Assembly: GCA_016219145.1 (NCBI GenBank)
Contig: JACRCG010000295.1
Location: 1 to 14,973 of the forward strand
Length of the DNA stretch: 14,973 nt
DNA from: Deltaproteobacteria bacterium
GTDB lineage: Bacteria > Desulfobacterota > Desulfuromonadia > Geobacterales > Pseudopelobacteraceae
Direction of reading: 5' to 3'
A program made the translations under genes and the position numbers. Below the pieces are notes generated by a model. The model saw only the letters and a program-made list of their open reading frames with translations, did no database searches and was not told where the DNA came from. Shown here in pieces: positions 8,049 through 14,973 of this stretch (within the stretch, counting starts at the first letter, position 1; each line of letters opens with the position of its first letter).

Positions 8049-10441
8049 GAGAACCCCATACGTGCCAAGTGGACATTCACTGCCTGCTCCAACGTGGCAA
8101 CCTGTCTTAAGGCTTGCGGCAGCGGCGTCTCATACCGCTCGACCAACTCCTTAACCCGCTGGGTGAGCGCCTGGCTGATGCGATCCATCTCGCCGTGGAT
8201 GGCGGCAGAGATGGTTGCCTGCCACTTGTCTTCCACCACCAACGTCTTGATCTCCGCCTCGGTGAGCTTGGGGTATTTCATATATGCCAGCGCATCCAGT
8301 GCCGCCTCGGCTTCTTTCAGGGCTTTTTTGAGATCAGCTTCCTGTGTGGACAGTTTCAGCCAGGCATTGAGGGCGTCAGCCTCTTCCTTGGCCTCCTTAT
8401 CGCCTTTAATCTCTTTCAGTCGGGCGGTGACATAGGCCTTGTTCACCTTGTCCAGTTCCGAGAATGCTCCTTCCTCGCCGCCATGCTCCTCTTCCATCTC
8501 CGTCATCTGGGCTGCCACACTCTCCAGCGTTGCCTCCTGCAGGCGGATGGCCGACTGCTGTGCGGCGAAGTACCTGTCCACAATCAGCGGCTTGGGCACC
8601 AGATCGCACGTCCATCCTTTATCCTTCTCCTTACCCTTTTTGTCCTTCTCAATAACACGGTAGGTTTCTGCCTTCCAGCCATCGGCAGCGATCAGGTAGC
8701 AATCGTCCTGCATGACGGTAGACCAGTAATCCATCAGGTGCTGATAAACGTCGTACTTATCAATCAACGGCTTGTCGGTGTAATGGGCAAGCAACTCTTC
8801 CGCAAGTTGGGCGATGACATTTTTGGGATGACAACCGGCTTGCAGCCCCTTGAGTGTGACCGTGCTGCACAGCTGCCAATCGGTAAACAGGGTATTCATG
8901 CTACCGATGAAGGTGACGAACTCGGGATGCTCATAGATGGTCGGCTTGATGGCCTGTTTGGTTACAGCCAGATCAAGGTAGCCGGGGCGGTTGGAAGAGA
9001 ACAGAGTCTGCCGCAGTTGCGGACAGACATCCCAATACGGCTGCAAGGCATCCACATCAGCGCCGGGGATACCACCCTTCAGGTGCCCTTCGATGTCCTG
9101 AATGTCTTCGGCCTGCTGGCTGTCGATATAGCGCGGGATATTGAGGTTGAAGTCGTTCTTCTCGATCTCCTCGACACCCACCATGCGGGAGTATTTGGCA
9201 ATTTCCAACCGTTTATTGAAGACATCGACGATCTGGTGCAGGTCGCAGTCGCGCAGGCGGTTCTTGTTGCCGTCTTTCAGGTAGCCGCTGCTGGCGTCCA
9301 CCATGAAGATCCCTTTGCGGGTGTGAGCGTTTTCCTTGTCGATGACAATGATGCAGGCGGGAATGCCGGTGCCATAGAACAGGTTGGCCGGCAGACCGAT
9401 GATCCCCTTGATGTACCCCTTTCGGATGAGGTTCTTGCGGATGTCAGCCTCGGCGTTGCCTCGAAACAGAACACCGTGCGGCAGAATGCAGGCACCTTTG
9501 CCGGTGCTTTTCAGCGAGCGGACGATGTGCAGCAGATAGGCGTAATCGCCCTGCTTGGCTGGTGGCGTACCGAAATGCTTGAAGCGATCGTGCGGATCGT
9601 TAAGCGGGTCGATGCCGGTGCTCCAGCGCTTGTCACTGAATGGTGGATTGGCGACGACATAGTCAAAGGTTTTAAGTTGACCGTCATCAGTGGTAAAGAG
9701 AGGATTGGCCAGTGTATTACCTTGTTTGATATCCGCCGTGGGATTGTTATGCAGGATCATGTTCATGCGTGCCAGACCGGAGGTGGCGGCATCCTTCTCC
9801 TGCCCGTAGAGTGTGACCTTGGCGCTGGCTTCGTCGCCTACCTTCAGCAGCAGCGATCCTGATCCGCAGGTCGGGTCATACACGGTGGTATTGTTCGTCG
9901 TCTGCGCATCACGAATGCCAATAATCTGCGCCATGATACGGCTGACCTCGGCAGGAGTATAGAACTGCCCCTTGCTCTTGCCGCTCTCGGTGGCAAAATG
10001 CCGCATCAGGTATTCATACGCATCACCAAGGATGTCATCACCCTCGGCACGGTTCTTACTGAAGTCGAGCGCCTTGTTTTCAAAGATGGCGATCAGGTTG
10101 GTGAGACGTTCCACAATCTCTGAACCGCTCCCCAACTTACTCGCATCATTGAAATCCGGCATGTCCGACAGCCTGTTGGCATTGGCCAGCGGCGCGATGA
10201 TCTTCTTGTTGATCTGATCGCCAATGTCCGGCTTCCCTTTGAGTGCGATCATATCCGTGAAACTGGCACCCTCAGGAATAGTGATCGGCGCGTATGGCAC
10301 ACCGGCGTATTTGTCGCTGACGTATTTAACGAACAACAACACCAAAACATAATCTTTATACTGAGAGGCATCCATCCCGCCGCGCAGCTCGTCGCAGGAT
10401 TGCCAGAGGGATGAGTAGAGTTCGGATTTTTTTATGGCCAT
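8039..10441 (-). CDS. hsdM: Type I restriction-modification N6-adenine methyltransferase HsdM, long form
   Basis: HsdM transfers a methyl group from S-adenosylmethionine to adenine N6 within the HsdS target, protecting host DNA. Residues 1-130 form the helical N-terminal HsdM domain. The gamma-type methylase core has QFYTP (159-163), the SAM-binding DPTCGSGSLL (189-198) and the catalytic NPPF (265-268). The protein has 800 residues, whereas the classic E. coli enzymes have about 500-530. The surplus is a charged, largely helical C-terminal region (about 480-800), including coiled-coil-like stretches near 625-720. Long HsdM proteins are a known variant, so this is not a fusion artefact. ATG 10441-10439 is preceded by AAAGGA with 8 bases spacing. 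It is the first gene of the operon, and its stop lies inside the start of hsdS. I could not identify a convincing promoter upstream. Confidence 0.97.
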   Translation of the reverse strand: MAIKKSELYSSLWQSCDELRGGMDASQYKDYVLVLLFVKYVSDKYAGVPYAPITIPEGASFTDMIALKGKPDIGDQINKKIIAPLANANRLSDMPDFNDASKLGSGSEIVERLTNLIAIFENKALDFSKNRAEGDDILGDAYEYLMRHFATESGKSKGQFYTPAEVSRIMAQIIGIRDAQTTNNTTVYDPTCGSGSLLLKVGDEASAKVTLYGQEKDAATSGLARMNMILHNNPTADIKQGNTLANPLFTTDDGQLKTFDYVVANPPFSDKRWSTGIDPLNDPHDRFKHFGTPPAKQGDYAYLLHIVRSLKSTGKGACILPHGVLFRGNAEADIRKNLIRKGYIKGIIGLPANLFYGTGIPACIIVIDKENAHTRKGIFMVDASSGYLKDGNKNRLRDCDLHQIVDVFNKRLEIAKYSRMVGVEEIEKNDFNLNIPRYIDSQQAEDIQDIEGHLKGGIPGADVDALQPYWDVCPQLRQTLFSSNRPGYLDLAVTKQAIKPTIYEHPEFVTFIGSMNTLFTDWQLCSTVTLKGLQAGCHPKNVIAQLAEELLAHYTDKPLIDKYDVYQHLMDYWSTVMQDDCYLIAADGWKAETYRVIEKDKKGKEKDKGWTCDLVPKPLIVDRYFAAQQSAIRLQEATLESVAAQMTEMEEEHGGEEGAFSELDKVNKAYVTARLKEIKGDKEAKEEADALNAWLKLSTQEADLKKALKEAEAALDALAYMKYPKLTEAEIKTLVVEDKWQATISAAIHGEMDRISQALTQRVKELVERYETPLPQALRQVATLEQAVNVHLARMGFSWN

Positions 10442-10720
10442 GGCGGTGTCCTTTGGTCATGCAGATAGAAAAATAGCCACTCTGAAGTCTGCTGAGCGGC
10501 TAAAAGTAATACCAGAAAAGAGGATTAGTTTCTATGAGAAAAGGTAAAGGTTGCTCGTCGTTACCTCGTAGTTCGTCAATAGTCTTGTTATCTTTGGTCA
10601 CGTTTGCATTATGTTGACCACAGACCAGTGAAAATCCCCGTCAGGAATATCAGGTGGCATAAGCCACCGGTCTATAAACAAATCTCATCAAACAACGTGT
10701 CCGGCCATGAGGAGCAGCAT
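10442..10720. other. Gene-free stretch upstream of hsdM with broken protein-like frames
   Basis: No intact gene, RNA or clear promoter is recognised here. On the minus strand three consecutive short frames read like protein. About 10676-10602 gives FIDRWLMPPDIPDGDFHW and ends at TGA. 10601-10500 reads VTKDNKTIDELRGNDEQ and ends NPLFWYYF, then TAG. A shift to another frame gives SRSADFRVAIFLSA, ending near 10457. They may be the remains of one decayed coding sequence or chance. A 6-bp hairpin (GGTGGC at 10653-10658, GCCACC at 10663-10668) lies in the distal part. The hsdM transcript must start somewhere in this stretch or upstream of it. Confidence 0.4.
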
Positions 10721-10755
10721 AAAAAAAGGGCTCCCGGCAGTTGCTGGGAGCCCTT
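10721..10755 (-). terminator. Rho-independent terminator downstream of tRNA-Leu
   Basis: Reading on the minus strand, AAGGGCTCCC (10755-10746) pairs perfectly with GGGAGCCCTT (10735-10726) around a 10-base loop. A run of seven T (10727-10721) closes it. It begins 8 bases after the tRNA CCA end and should stop tRNA transcription before the restriction operon. Confidence 0.9.
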
Positions 10756-10762
10756 GATTTTT

Positions 10763-10849
10763 TGGTGCCCGGGACTAGACTCGAACTAGCACACCCTTGC
10801 GAGCACAAGAACCTGAATCTTGCGTGTCTACCAATTCCACCACCCGGGC
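10763..10849 (-). tRNA. tRNA-Leu, anticodon CAG
   Basis: This 87-nt gene has a perfect 7-bp acceptor stem (GCCCGGG 10849-10843 with CCCGGGC 10773-10767), discriminator A and an encoded CCA. The D-loop contains AATTGGTAGAC. The anticodon stem CAAGA/TCTTG encloses the loop TTCAGGT, so the anticodon is CAG, reading leucine codon CUG. A long class II variable arm (around CTCGCAAGGG) and the T-loop TTCGAGT follow. A weak promoter is possible upstream (TTGCAA near 10886, GATAAG near 10866). Its 3' end faces the restriction operon, the usual polarity for an island attachment site, but no second copy of its 3' end is visible in the window. Confidence 0.97.
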
Positions 10850-10929
10850 GAGTGAACTGACTTCTTATCATCATCATTTTGATATTGCAAGCAGAAAAAT
10901 TTCCAATTGCCCCTAAAACCCTAATTATC

Positions 10930-10959
10930 TTGACAAGCAAACAGGCGCGATGCTATTAA
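10930..10959 (+). promoter_or_regulatory. Predicted sigma-70-type promoter of ndk
   Basis: A consensus -35 TTGACA (10930-10935) is followed after 18 bases by TATTAA (10954-10959), a 4/6 match to the -10 box. It lies about 40 bp before the ndk start and points toward it. The spacing is one base longer than ideal. Confidence 0.5.
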
Positions 10960-10997
10960 AACCGCTCACATTTTTACACACTATCGGAGGAAAGAAC

Positions 10998-11411
10998 ATG
11001 GAACGCACTTTTGCAATCATCAAACCGGACGCTGTCGAGCGCAAGCTGGCCGGTAAAATTCTTGACCGAATCGAGGCCGCCGGTTTCAACATCGTCGGGA
11101 TGAAAAAAATCAAGCTCAGCAAATGCCAGGCCGAGGGTTTCTACTATGTTCACAAGGAGCGCCCCTTCTTCAACGACCTGTGCGCCTTCATGTCCCGCAG
11201 TCCGGTAATTGTACTCTGCCTTGAGAAGGAAAACGCCATAGCCGACTGGCGCACCCTGATGGGCGCCACCAATCCGGCCAATGCCGAGCCGGGCACAATT
11301 CGCAAGGATTTTGCCGTCAATATCGAAGAAAACTCCTCGCACGGCTCGGATGCACCTGAAACGGCTGCCTTCGAGATTCCATACTTCTTCAGCGCCCTGG
11401 AACTGGTTTAG
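10998..11411 (+). CDS. ndk: Nucleoside diphosphate kinase
   Basis: Ndk moves the gamma phosphate of ATP to other nucleoside and deoxynucleoside diphosphates through a phosphohistidine intermediate, balancing cytoplasmic NTP and dNTP pools. The 137-residue protein has the usual bacterial length. It shows the N-terminal TFAIIKPDAV (4-13), the GATNPANAEPGTIR segment (89-102) and the active-site His115 in NSSHGSDA. An upstream in-frame ATG at 10950 is rejected. The start at 10998 gives the family N-terminus MERTFAIIKP and has a strong GGAGG site (10986-10990) seven bases before it. It is the only plus-strand gene and is transcribed alone. It converges on the cobA/hemD operon across a shared hairpin. 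Confidence 0.98.
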   Translation: MERTFAIIKPDAVERKLAGKILDRIEAAGFNIVGMKKIKLSKCQAEGFYYVHKERPFFNDLCAFMSRSPVIVLCLEKENAIADWRTLMGATNPANAEPGTIRKDFAVNIEENSSHGSDAPETAAFEIPYFFSALELV

Positions 11412-11430
11412 TACCAGCATTAACACCACA

Positions 11431-11468
11431 ACGACAAAAGGCCCTGTTAACGCAGGGCCTTTTGTCGT
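11431..11468. terminator. Bidirectional hairpin terminator between ndk and cobA/hemD
   Basis: A perfect 16-bp inverted repeat (11431-11446 with 11453-11468, arms ACGACAAAAGGCCCTG and its complement) encloses a 6-base loop. The arms include CCTTTTGTCG on either strand, so the GC core GGCCCTG/CAGGGCC is followed by a short T run whichever way it is read. It lies 19 bp after the ndk stop and 21 bp beyond the cobA/hemD end, as expected for a shared terminator of convergent genes. Confidence 0.88.
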
Positions 11469-11489
11469 TTATCATGTAAAGGGGTTCAA

Positions 11490-13022
11490 TCAGCTGAAAT
11501 GAGCTTCCAGCGCATCCGCCAGCGCATCCAGCGTGTGCGTTTCCGGTTCTATATCCACCTTGAGCCCCAGTTCGCGGCAACTCTTCGACGTAATCGGCCC
11601 GATTGACGCCACGGCAACCCCCTTCAGCAGATCGACTAGCAGGTCCTCGCCCAGCATGGCCGCCAGATTCTGAACAGTTGAGGACGAGGTGAAGGTGATG
11701 CAGTCCACCGCGCGCTTTTCGAGCTGAAAGAGCGCCTCGGGCGGCAGGCGGTCAGGGAAGATATTGCGATAAGCTACCGGGCTGTCCACATGAGCCCCCA
11801 TCCGTTTCAGTTCACGGGGGATTATCTCACGGGCCTTGTCGGCCCGGGGGAACAGGATTTTGAGGTTGTGCAGGTCCAAGCGGGAAAATTCGTCCACAAC
11901 CCCCTCGGCTTTGTAATCGCCAGGCACCAGATCAGCTCGTATGCCGAATGATGCAAAAGCTTCAGCCGTCTTGGGGCCGACCGCGCAGACCTTACACCCC
12001 GCCAGAGCCCTGGCGTCCATACCCAGCGTCCCCAGCCTCTGAAAGAAGAAACGTACGGCGTTGACGGAGGTCAGAATCAGCCAGTCGTATCCGGGCAGCT
12101 CACGTATCGCCAGATCAAGCAGCTGCCAGCTTTCCGGCTCAACCAGGCGAATGGTTGGGCACTCCAGCACGGATGCACCGCGCATCGCCAGCTTGGCTGA
12201 AAACTCACCGGCCTGCTCCGCCGAGCGGGTAACGATAATTTTCCGACCGCAGAGCGGGCGGCTGTCGAACCAGCCAAGTTTTTTCCGCAGATTGACAACC
12301 TCACCGACAATTGTGACCGCCGGAGGCTTGAAACCGGCCGCTTCGGCCCGGTCGGCAATATCTGCCACTGTGCCGGTCAGGATCTGCTGACAGGGAGTCG
12401 TCGCCCAGCGAACAAGAGCCACCGGCGTTTCTGGCGCTCTGCCATGCTCAATCATTTTCTGCATGTTGCCGCGCAAGGTGGTGATGCCCATATAAAACAC
12501 CACCGTGCCGCCCCCCAGAGAGAGGCGCTCCCAGTCGATCGCCGACTCGCTCTTGTCTTTGCCCTCCTGGCCAGTAACAAAGGCCACCGAGGCGGTAAAA
12601 TCGCGATGGGTCAGCGGGATACCGGAATAGGCGGCCGCTCCAACGGCGGCTGTGACCCCCGGCACTACCTCAAAAGGAATCCCGGCTTCGCGCAGCGCTT
12701 CACACTCTTCGCCCCCGCGCCCAAAAACGAAAGGATCACCCCCTTTGAGTCGCACGACGACCTTGCCCGCCCGCCCTTTTTTGACCAGCAGGCTGTTGAT
12801 CTCGCTCTGATTCTGGTTGTGGCGGCCACCGATCTTGCCGGCGTAGATGTATTCGGCCCCGTCCGGGGCATGGTTCAGGAGCTGCTCGTTAGCCAGATAG
12901 TCATAGACCACCACATCGGCCAGCTGCAAGCACTCCAGCCCCCGCAAGGTGATCAGCGCCGGATCACCGGGACCGGCCCCGACCAGATAAACAATCCCTT
13001 TTTGATTAGTTGAAGGCTTCAT
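11490..13022 (-). CDS. Fused uroporphyrinogen-III C-methyltransferase / uroporphyrinogen-III synthase (CobA-HemD)
   Basis: The 510-residue protein joins two consecutive steps at the tetrapyrrole branch point. Residues about 8-250 are SUMT/CobA, which methylates uroporphyrinogen III at C2 and C7 to give precorrin-2 for siroheme and cobalamin. Its motifs are VGAGPGDPALIT (14-25), RLKGGDPFVFGRGGEE (91-106), VVPGVTAA (119-126) and GIPLTHR (134-140). Residues about 258-510 are HemD, which closes hydroxymethylbilane with inversion of ring D. It opens with GRKIIVTRSAEQAGEFSAKL and has the typical weakly conserved bilobed pattern. An in-frame TGA just before ATG 13022 fixes the earliest start; the preceding GGGTGA is a modest ribosome site. 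It follows hemC by 21 bp. CobA-HemD fusions are known in several bacteria, including Geobacter relatives. Both halves appear complete. Confidence 0.95.
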   Translation of the reverse strand: MKPSTNQKGIVYLVGAGPGDPALITLRGLECLQLADVVVYDYLANEQLLNHAPDGAEYIYAGKIGGRHNQNQSEINSLLVKKGRAGKVVVRLKGGDPFVFGRGGEECEALREAGIPFEVVPGVTAAVGAAAYSGIPLTHRDFTASVAFVTGQEGKDKSESAIDWERLSLGGGTVVFYMGITTLRGNMQKMIEHGRAPETPVALVRWATTPCQQILTGTVADIADRAEAAGFKPPAVTIVGEVVNLRKKLGWFDSRPLCGRKIIVTRSAEQAGEFSAKLAMRGASVLECPTIRLVEPESWQLLDLAIRELPGYDWLILTSVNAVRFFFQRLGTLGMDARALAGCKVCAVGPKTAEAFASFGIRADLVPGDYKAEGVVDEFSRLDLHNLKILFPRADKAREIIPRELKRMGAHVDSPVAYRNIFPDRLPPEALFQLEKRAVDCITFTSSSTVQNLAAMLGEDLLVDLLKGVAVASIGPITSKSCRELGLKVDIEPETHTLDALADALEAHFS

Positions 13023-13043
13023 ACATCACCCGGATACTATTTG

Positions 13044-13982
13044 CTATGCACCGATTTCCCGCTGATAGACCTCTTCCAGTATACATTTGCCGCCCTCGGC
13101 AAGAAGCTGATCAGCCAGCTGAATCCCCAACTGCTGATACTGTTCGACCGGGCCGGAGATCTCGCCCCGCACCGAACGGCTGCCATCTACGGAGGCGATG
13201 AAGCCGACCAGGCGCAACTGCCCGCCCTTGACCGTGCCGTGGGCCGCAATCGGCACCTGGCAGCCGCCTTCGCAGCGCTTCAGGAGCGCACGTTCGGCCC
13301 GGACGGCATAGGCGGTGTCGGCGTGGTTGAAAAAGGCTATGGTTTCGGTGATGACCGGATCGGCCAGACGGCACTCAATCCCCAGGGCTCCCTGGCCGAT
13401 GGCCGGGATGGAGAGTTCGGTGTCCAGATATTCGGCCACTTTTTCGGTGAAACCGAGACGTTTCAGGCCGGCGGCAGCCAGTATGACAGCATCCAGTTTG
13501 TCGTCGTCCAGCTTGCGGATACGGGTCTCAACGTTGCCGCGGATTATGCACATCTGCAGGTCAGGGCGGACTTTCAGGAGCTGGGCCTGACGGCGCAGGG
13601 CCGATGTGCCGATTCTTGCTCCCTGAGGCAGGTCGGCAAACTTTACGTTGCGCGAGATGACTGCATCCCGCGGGTCTTCACGTTCGGTGATGCAATACAG
13701 CCCCAGCCCTTCCGGAAAATCGGTAGGGACATCCTTCATGCTGTGTACGGCGATATCGATCTCGTCCCGCAGCATGGCCTCCTCGATCTCCTTGACAAAC
13801 AGCCCCTTGCCCCCTACCTGTGCCAGCGGAACATCGAGGATTTTATCGCCGATGGTCTTGATCTTGGTCAGGGTGACTTCCATGCCGGGATACCTGCTCT
13901 CCAGCTCGGATTTGACCCAGTTGGCCTGCCAGAGGGCCAGCTGACTGGCGCGCGTGCCGATTCTCAACAGTTTTGGTGGCAT
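13044..13982 (-). CDS. hemC: Hydroxymethylbilane synthase (porphobilinogen deaminase)
   Basis: HemC polymerises four porphobilinogen units into hydroxymethylbilane in the cytoplasm. The 312-residue protein has the normal length. Seen motifs are LRIGTRASQLALWQA (6-20), the catalytic Asp84 in HSMKDVPT, IGTSALRRQAQL (124-135) and IRGNVETRIRKL (147-158). Cys241 in CEGGCQVPIA covalently carries the dipyrromethane cofactor. ATG 13982 follows an ACGGAG ribosome site. It lies 44 bp after hemA and 21 bp before cobA/hemD on the same strand, so the three form an operon whose products act in consecutive steps. Confidence 0.98.
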   Translation of the reverse strand: MPPKLLRIGTRASQLALWQANWVKSELESRYPGMEVTLTKIKTIGDKILDVPLAQVGGKGLFVKEIEEAMLRDEIDIAVHSMKDVPTDFPEGLGLYCITEREDPRDAVISRNVKFADLPQGARIGTSALRRQAQLLKVRPDLQMCIIRGNVETRIRKLDDDKLDAVILAAAGLKRLGFTEKVAEYLDTELSIPAIGQGALGIECRLADPVITETIAFFNHADTAYAVRAERALLKRCEGGCQVPIAAHGTVKGGQLRLVGFIASVDGSRSVRGEISGPVEQYQQLGIQLADQLLAEGGKCILEEVYQREIGA

Positions 13983-14026
13983 ATTTTCTCCGTTTCTAAA
14001 GTAAAATATCGGTCAAATGCTGATTA

Positions 14027-14973
14027 CTATTCTTCCAGCTCCAGCTCTTCATCGTCATTTTGCAGCGACTCCAGTTCGAAAAGCTGCCGCAACGCATCCA
14101 CATAAAGATCAACCCGCCCGCCCTGGCCGGCCTGTTTCAATACCGCCGTAGGGGGGTGGAGAAGTTTGGTCATGATGGCCATTGTCAGCGCCTCCAGCCG
14201 TTTTTCAGCATCGGGAGGCAAATCCTTCCAGCCGGAAATGGTTTTATCCAGCTCAGCTCTGCGAATTTCATCAAAACGGTTGCGCAGGGCGACTATGGCC
14301 GGGGTCACTTCCAGCGTCGAAAGCCATTTGTAAAACTGGCCGATCTCCTTGTCTATAATCTCTTCCGCTTTTTCCGCCTCAAGATTGCGCTGGGCCAGAT
14401 TGGCCTGAACAATCTCCTTGAGATCATCCACGGTGTAGAGAAAGGCTCCGTCTACATCGTCAACCTTCTGGTCAATGTCGCGCGGCACAGCGATGTCTAT
14501 GAAAAACATAGGGCGGAATTTGCGGCGCTTGACGACTTCTTCAACATCCCTGGGGCCGATAATGATGTGAGGGGCTCCGGTCGAGGAGAGTACTATATCG
14601 GCCCGGTGCAGATGGAGAAAGAGTTCATCGAAACGCACCGCTTCGCCGGAAAAATCATCCGCCAGCCGCTCGGCCCGCTCGAAGGTGCGGTTGGTGACCA
14701 TGATGCCTCTGGCACCGCTGTTCATGAAATGTTTGGCCGCCAGTTCGCACATCTCGCCGGCGCCGATCAGCATGACTGTCTTGTCGGACAGGTCGCCCAG
14801 GATTTTCTTGGCCAGTTCAACCGCCGCAAAAGCAACTGAAACCGCCGATGACGCTATCTTCGTCTCGGTCCGCACTCTTTTTGCTACCGAAAAAGCCTTG
14901 TGCAGAAAGCGGTTCAGGATGATGCCGGATGATTTGTATTCGGCGGCATATCCGTAAGAGGTTTTGATCTGAC
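14027..14973 (-). CDS. hemA: Glutamyl-tRNA reductase, C-terminal part (runs off right edge)
   Basis: HemA reduces glutamyl-tRNA(Glu) with NADPH to glutamate-1-semialdehyde, the first committed step of the C5 heme pathway. The last 314 residues are visible and the N-terminal catalytic cysteine region lies beyond the right edge. The visible part starts in QIKTSYGYAAEYKSSG, then LNRFLHKAFSVAKRVRTETK. The NADPH-binding domain follows, with VMLIGAGEMCELAAKHF, VTNRTFERAERLA and ADIVLSSTGAP. The C-terminal dimerisation domain comes next, and the protein ends in an acidic tail (DDEELELEE). A GTG at 14875 is internal to the conserved reading frame and is not the start. It is the upstream gene of hemA-hemC-cobA/hemD; the operon promoter is outside the window. 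Confidence 0.97.
   Translation of the reverse strand, partial: QIKTSYGYAAEYKSSGIILNRFLHKAFSVAKRVRTETKIASSAVSVAFAAVELAKKILGDLSDKTVMLIGAGEMCELAAKHFMNSGARGIMVTNRTFERAERLADDFSGEAVRFDELFLHLHRADIVLSSTGAPHIIIGPRDVEEVVKRRKFRPMFFIDIAVPRDIDQKVDDVDGAFLYTVDDLKEIVQANLAQRNLEAEKAEEIIDKEIGQFYKWLSTLEVTPAIVALRNRFDEIRRAELDKTISGWKDLPPDAEKRLEALTMAIMTKLLHPPTAVLKQAGQGGRVDLYVDALRQLFELESLQNDDEELELEE

Noticed and set aside
8114..9862. Long open frame of 582 codons on the plus strand
   Set aside because: It lies wholly antisense to hsdM, whose methylase motifs are unambiguous; the translated plus-strand product shows no recognisable family and has no ribosome site.
10653..10668. Inverted repeat GGTGGC-ATAA-GCCACC
   Set aside because: A 6-bp stem without a T run on either side; too weak for a terminator and no second copy was seen to support a repeat family.
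10650..10940. Minus-strand frame of 96 codons across the tRNA
   Set aside because: It overlaps the tRNA-Leu and its terminator, which account for the sequence.
13041..14839. Several long plus-strand open frames across hemC and hemA
   Set aside because: They are mirror images of well-conserved heme genes and include low-complexity serine runs opposite the acidic HemA tail.
14873..14875. GTG as a start for hemA
   Set aside because: Conserved HemA sequence continues upstream in the same frame to the window edge.
1..14973. CRISPR arrays, insertion sequences, integrases
   Set aside because: No regularly spaced repeats of CRISPR type, no transposase and no integrase were seen; the only direct repeats are those flanking the COG2865-type gene and the in-gene SEHL repeat.

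Overview
The window looks like a chromosomal segment of a Geobacter-type (Desulfuromonadia) bacterium. The reasons are the hemA-hemC-cobA/hemD cluster with a fused uroporphyrinogen-III methyltransferase/synthase, a nearby ndk, a Cache-domain membrane receptor and moderately GC-rich DNA. This assignment is an inference from gene order and protein style, not a database match. All protein genes lie on the minus strand except ndk.

Layout, left to right. (1) 1-810: the N-terminal part of a membrane receptor with an extracytoplasmic Cache domain, running off the left edge. (2) 1069-10441: a five-gene operon read right to left. Its order is hsdM (10441-8039), hsdS (8048-6819), an AlbA_2/HATPase-type ATP-binding protein of the COG2865 kind (6822-4951), hsdR (4904-1785) and a YgjP/COG1451-like zinc metallopeptidase (1785-1069). 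Three of the four junctions overlap (10 bp, 4 bp, 1 bp), so this is one translationally coupled unit: a complete Type I restriction-modification system with two accessory genes. (3) 10442-10762: a non-coding stretch with fragments of protein-like reading frame, then a strong terminator belonging to the next gene. (4) 10763-10849: tRNA-Leu(CAG) on the minus strand, with its 3' end facing the restriction operon. (5) 10998-11411: ndk on the plus strand with a recognisable promoter. (6) 11431-11468: a perfect 16-bp hairpin serving both convergent transcription units. (7) 11490-14973: the heme/siroheme operon hemA (partial)-hemC-cobA/hemD, read right to left.

How the genes work together. HsdM2S methylates the target chosen by HsdS, and HsdR adds ATP-driven translocation and cleavage of unmodified DNA. 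The COG2865-type protein and the metallopeptidase are coupled to them, but their roles are not known from sequence. The tRNA-Leu next to the operon suggests an accessory island inserted beside housekeeping genes. The hem operon makes 5-aminolevulinate precursors, hydroxymethylbilane, uroporphyrinogen III and precorrin-2.

The most distinctive signal is a near-perfect 55/56-bp direct repeat (4897-4952 and 6815-6869) that brackets the COG2865-type gene. Each copy carries the 3' tail of hsdS, a ribosome binding site and the first bases of the following gene. The extra gene therefore looks like a cassette placed precisely into an ancestral hsdS-hsdR junction. It could be lost again by recombination between the copies.
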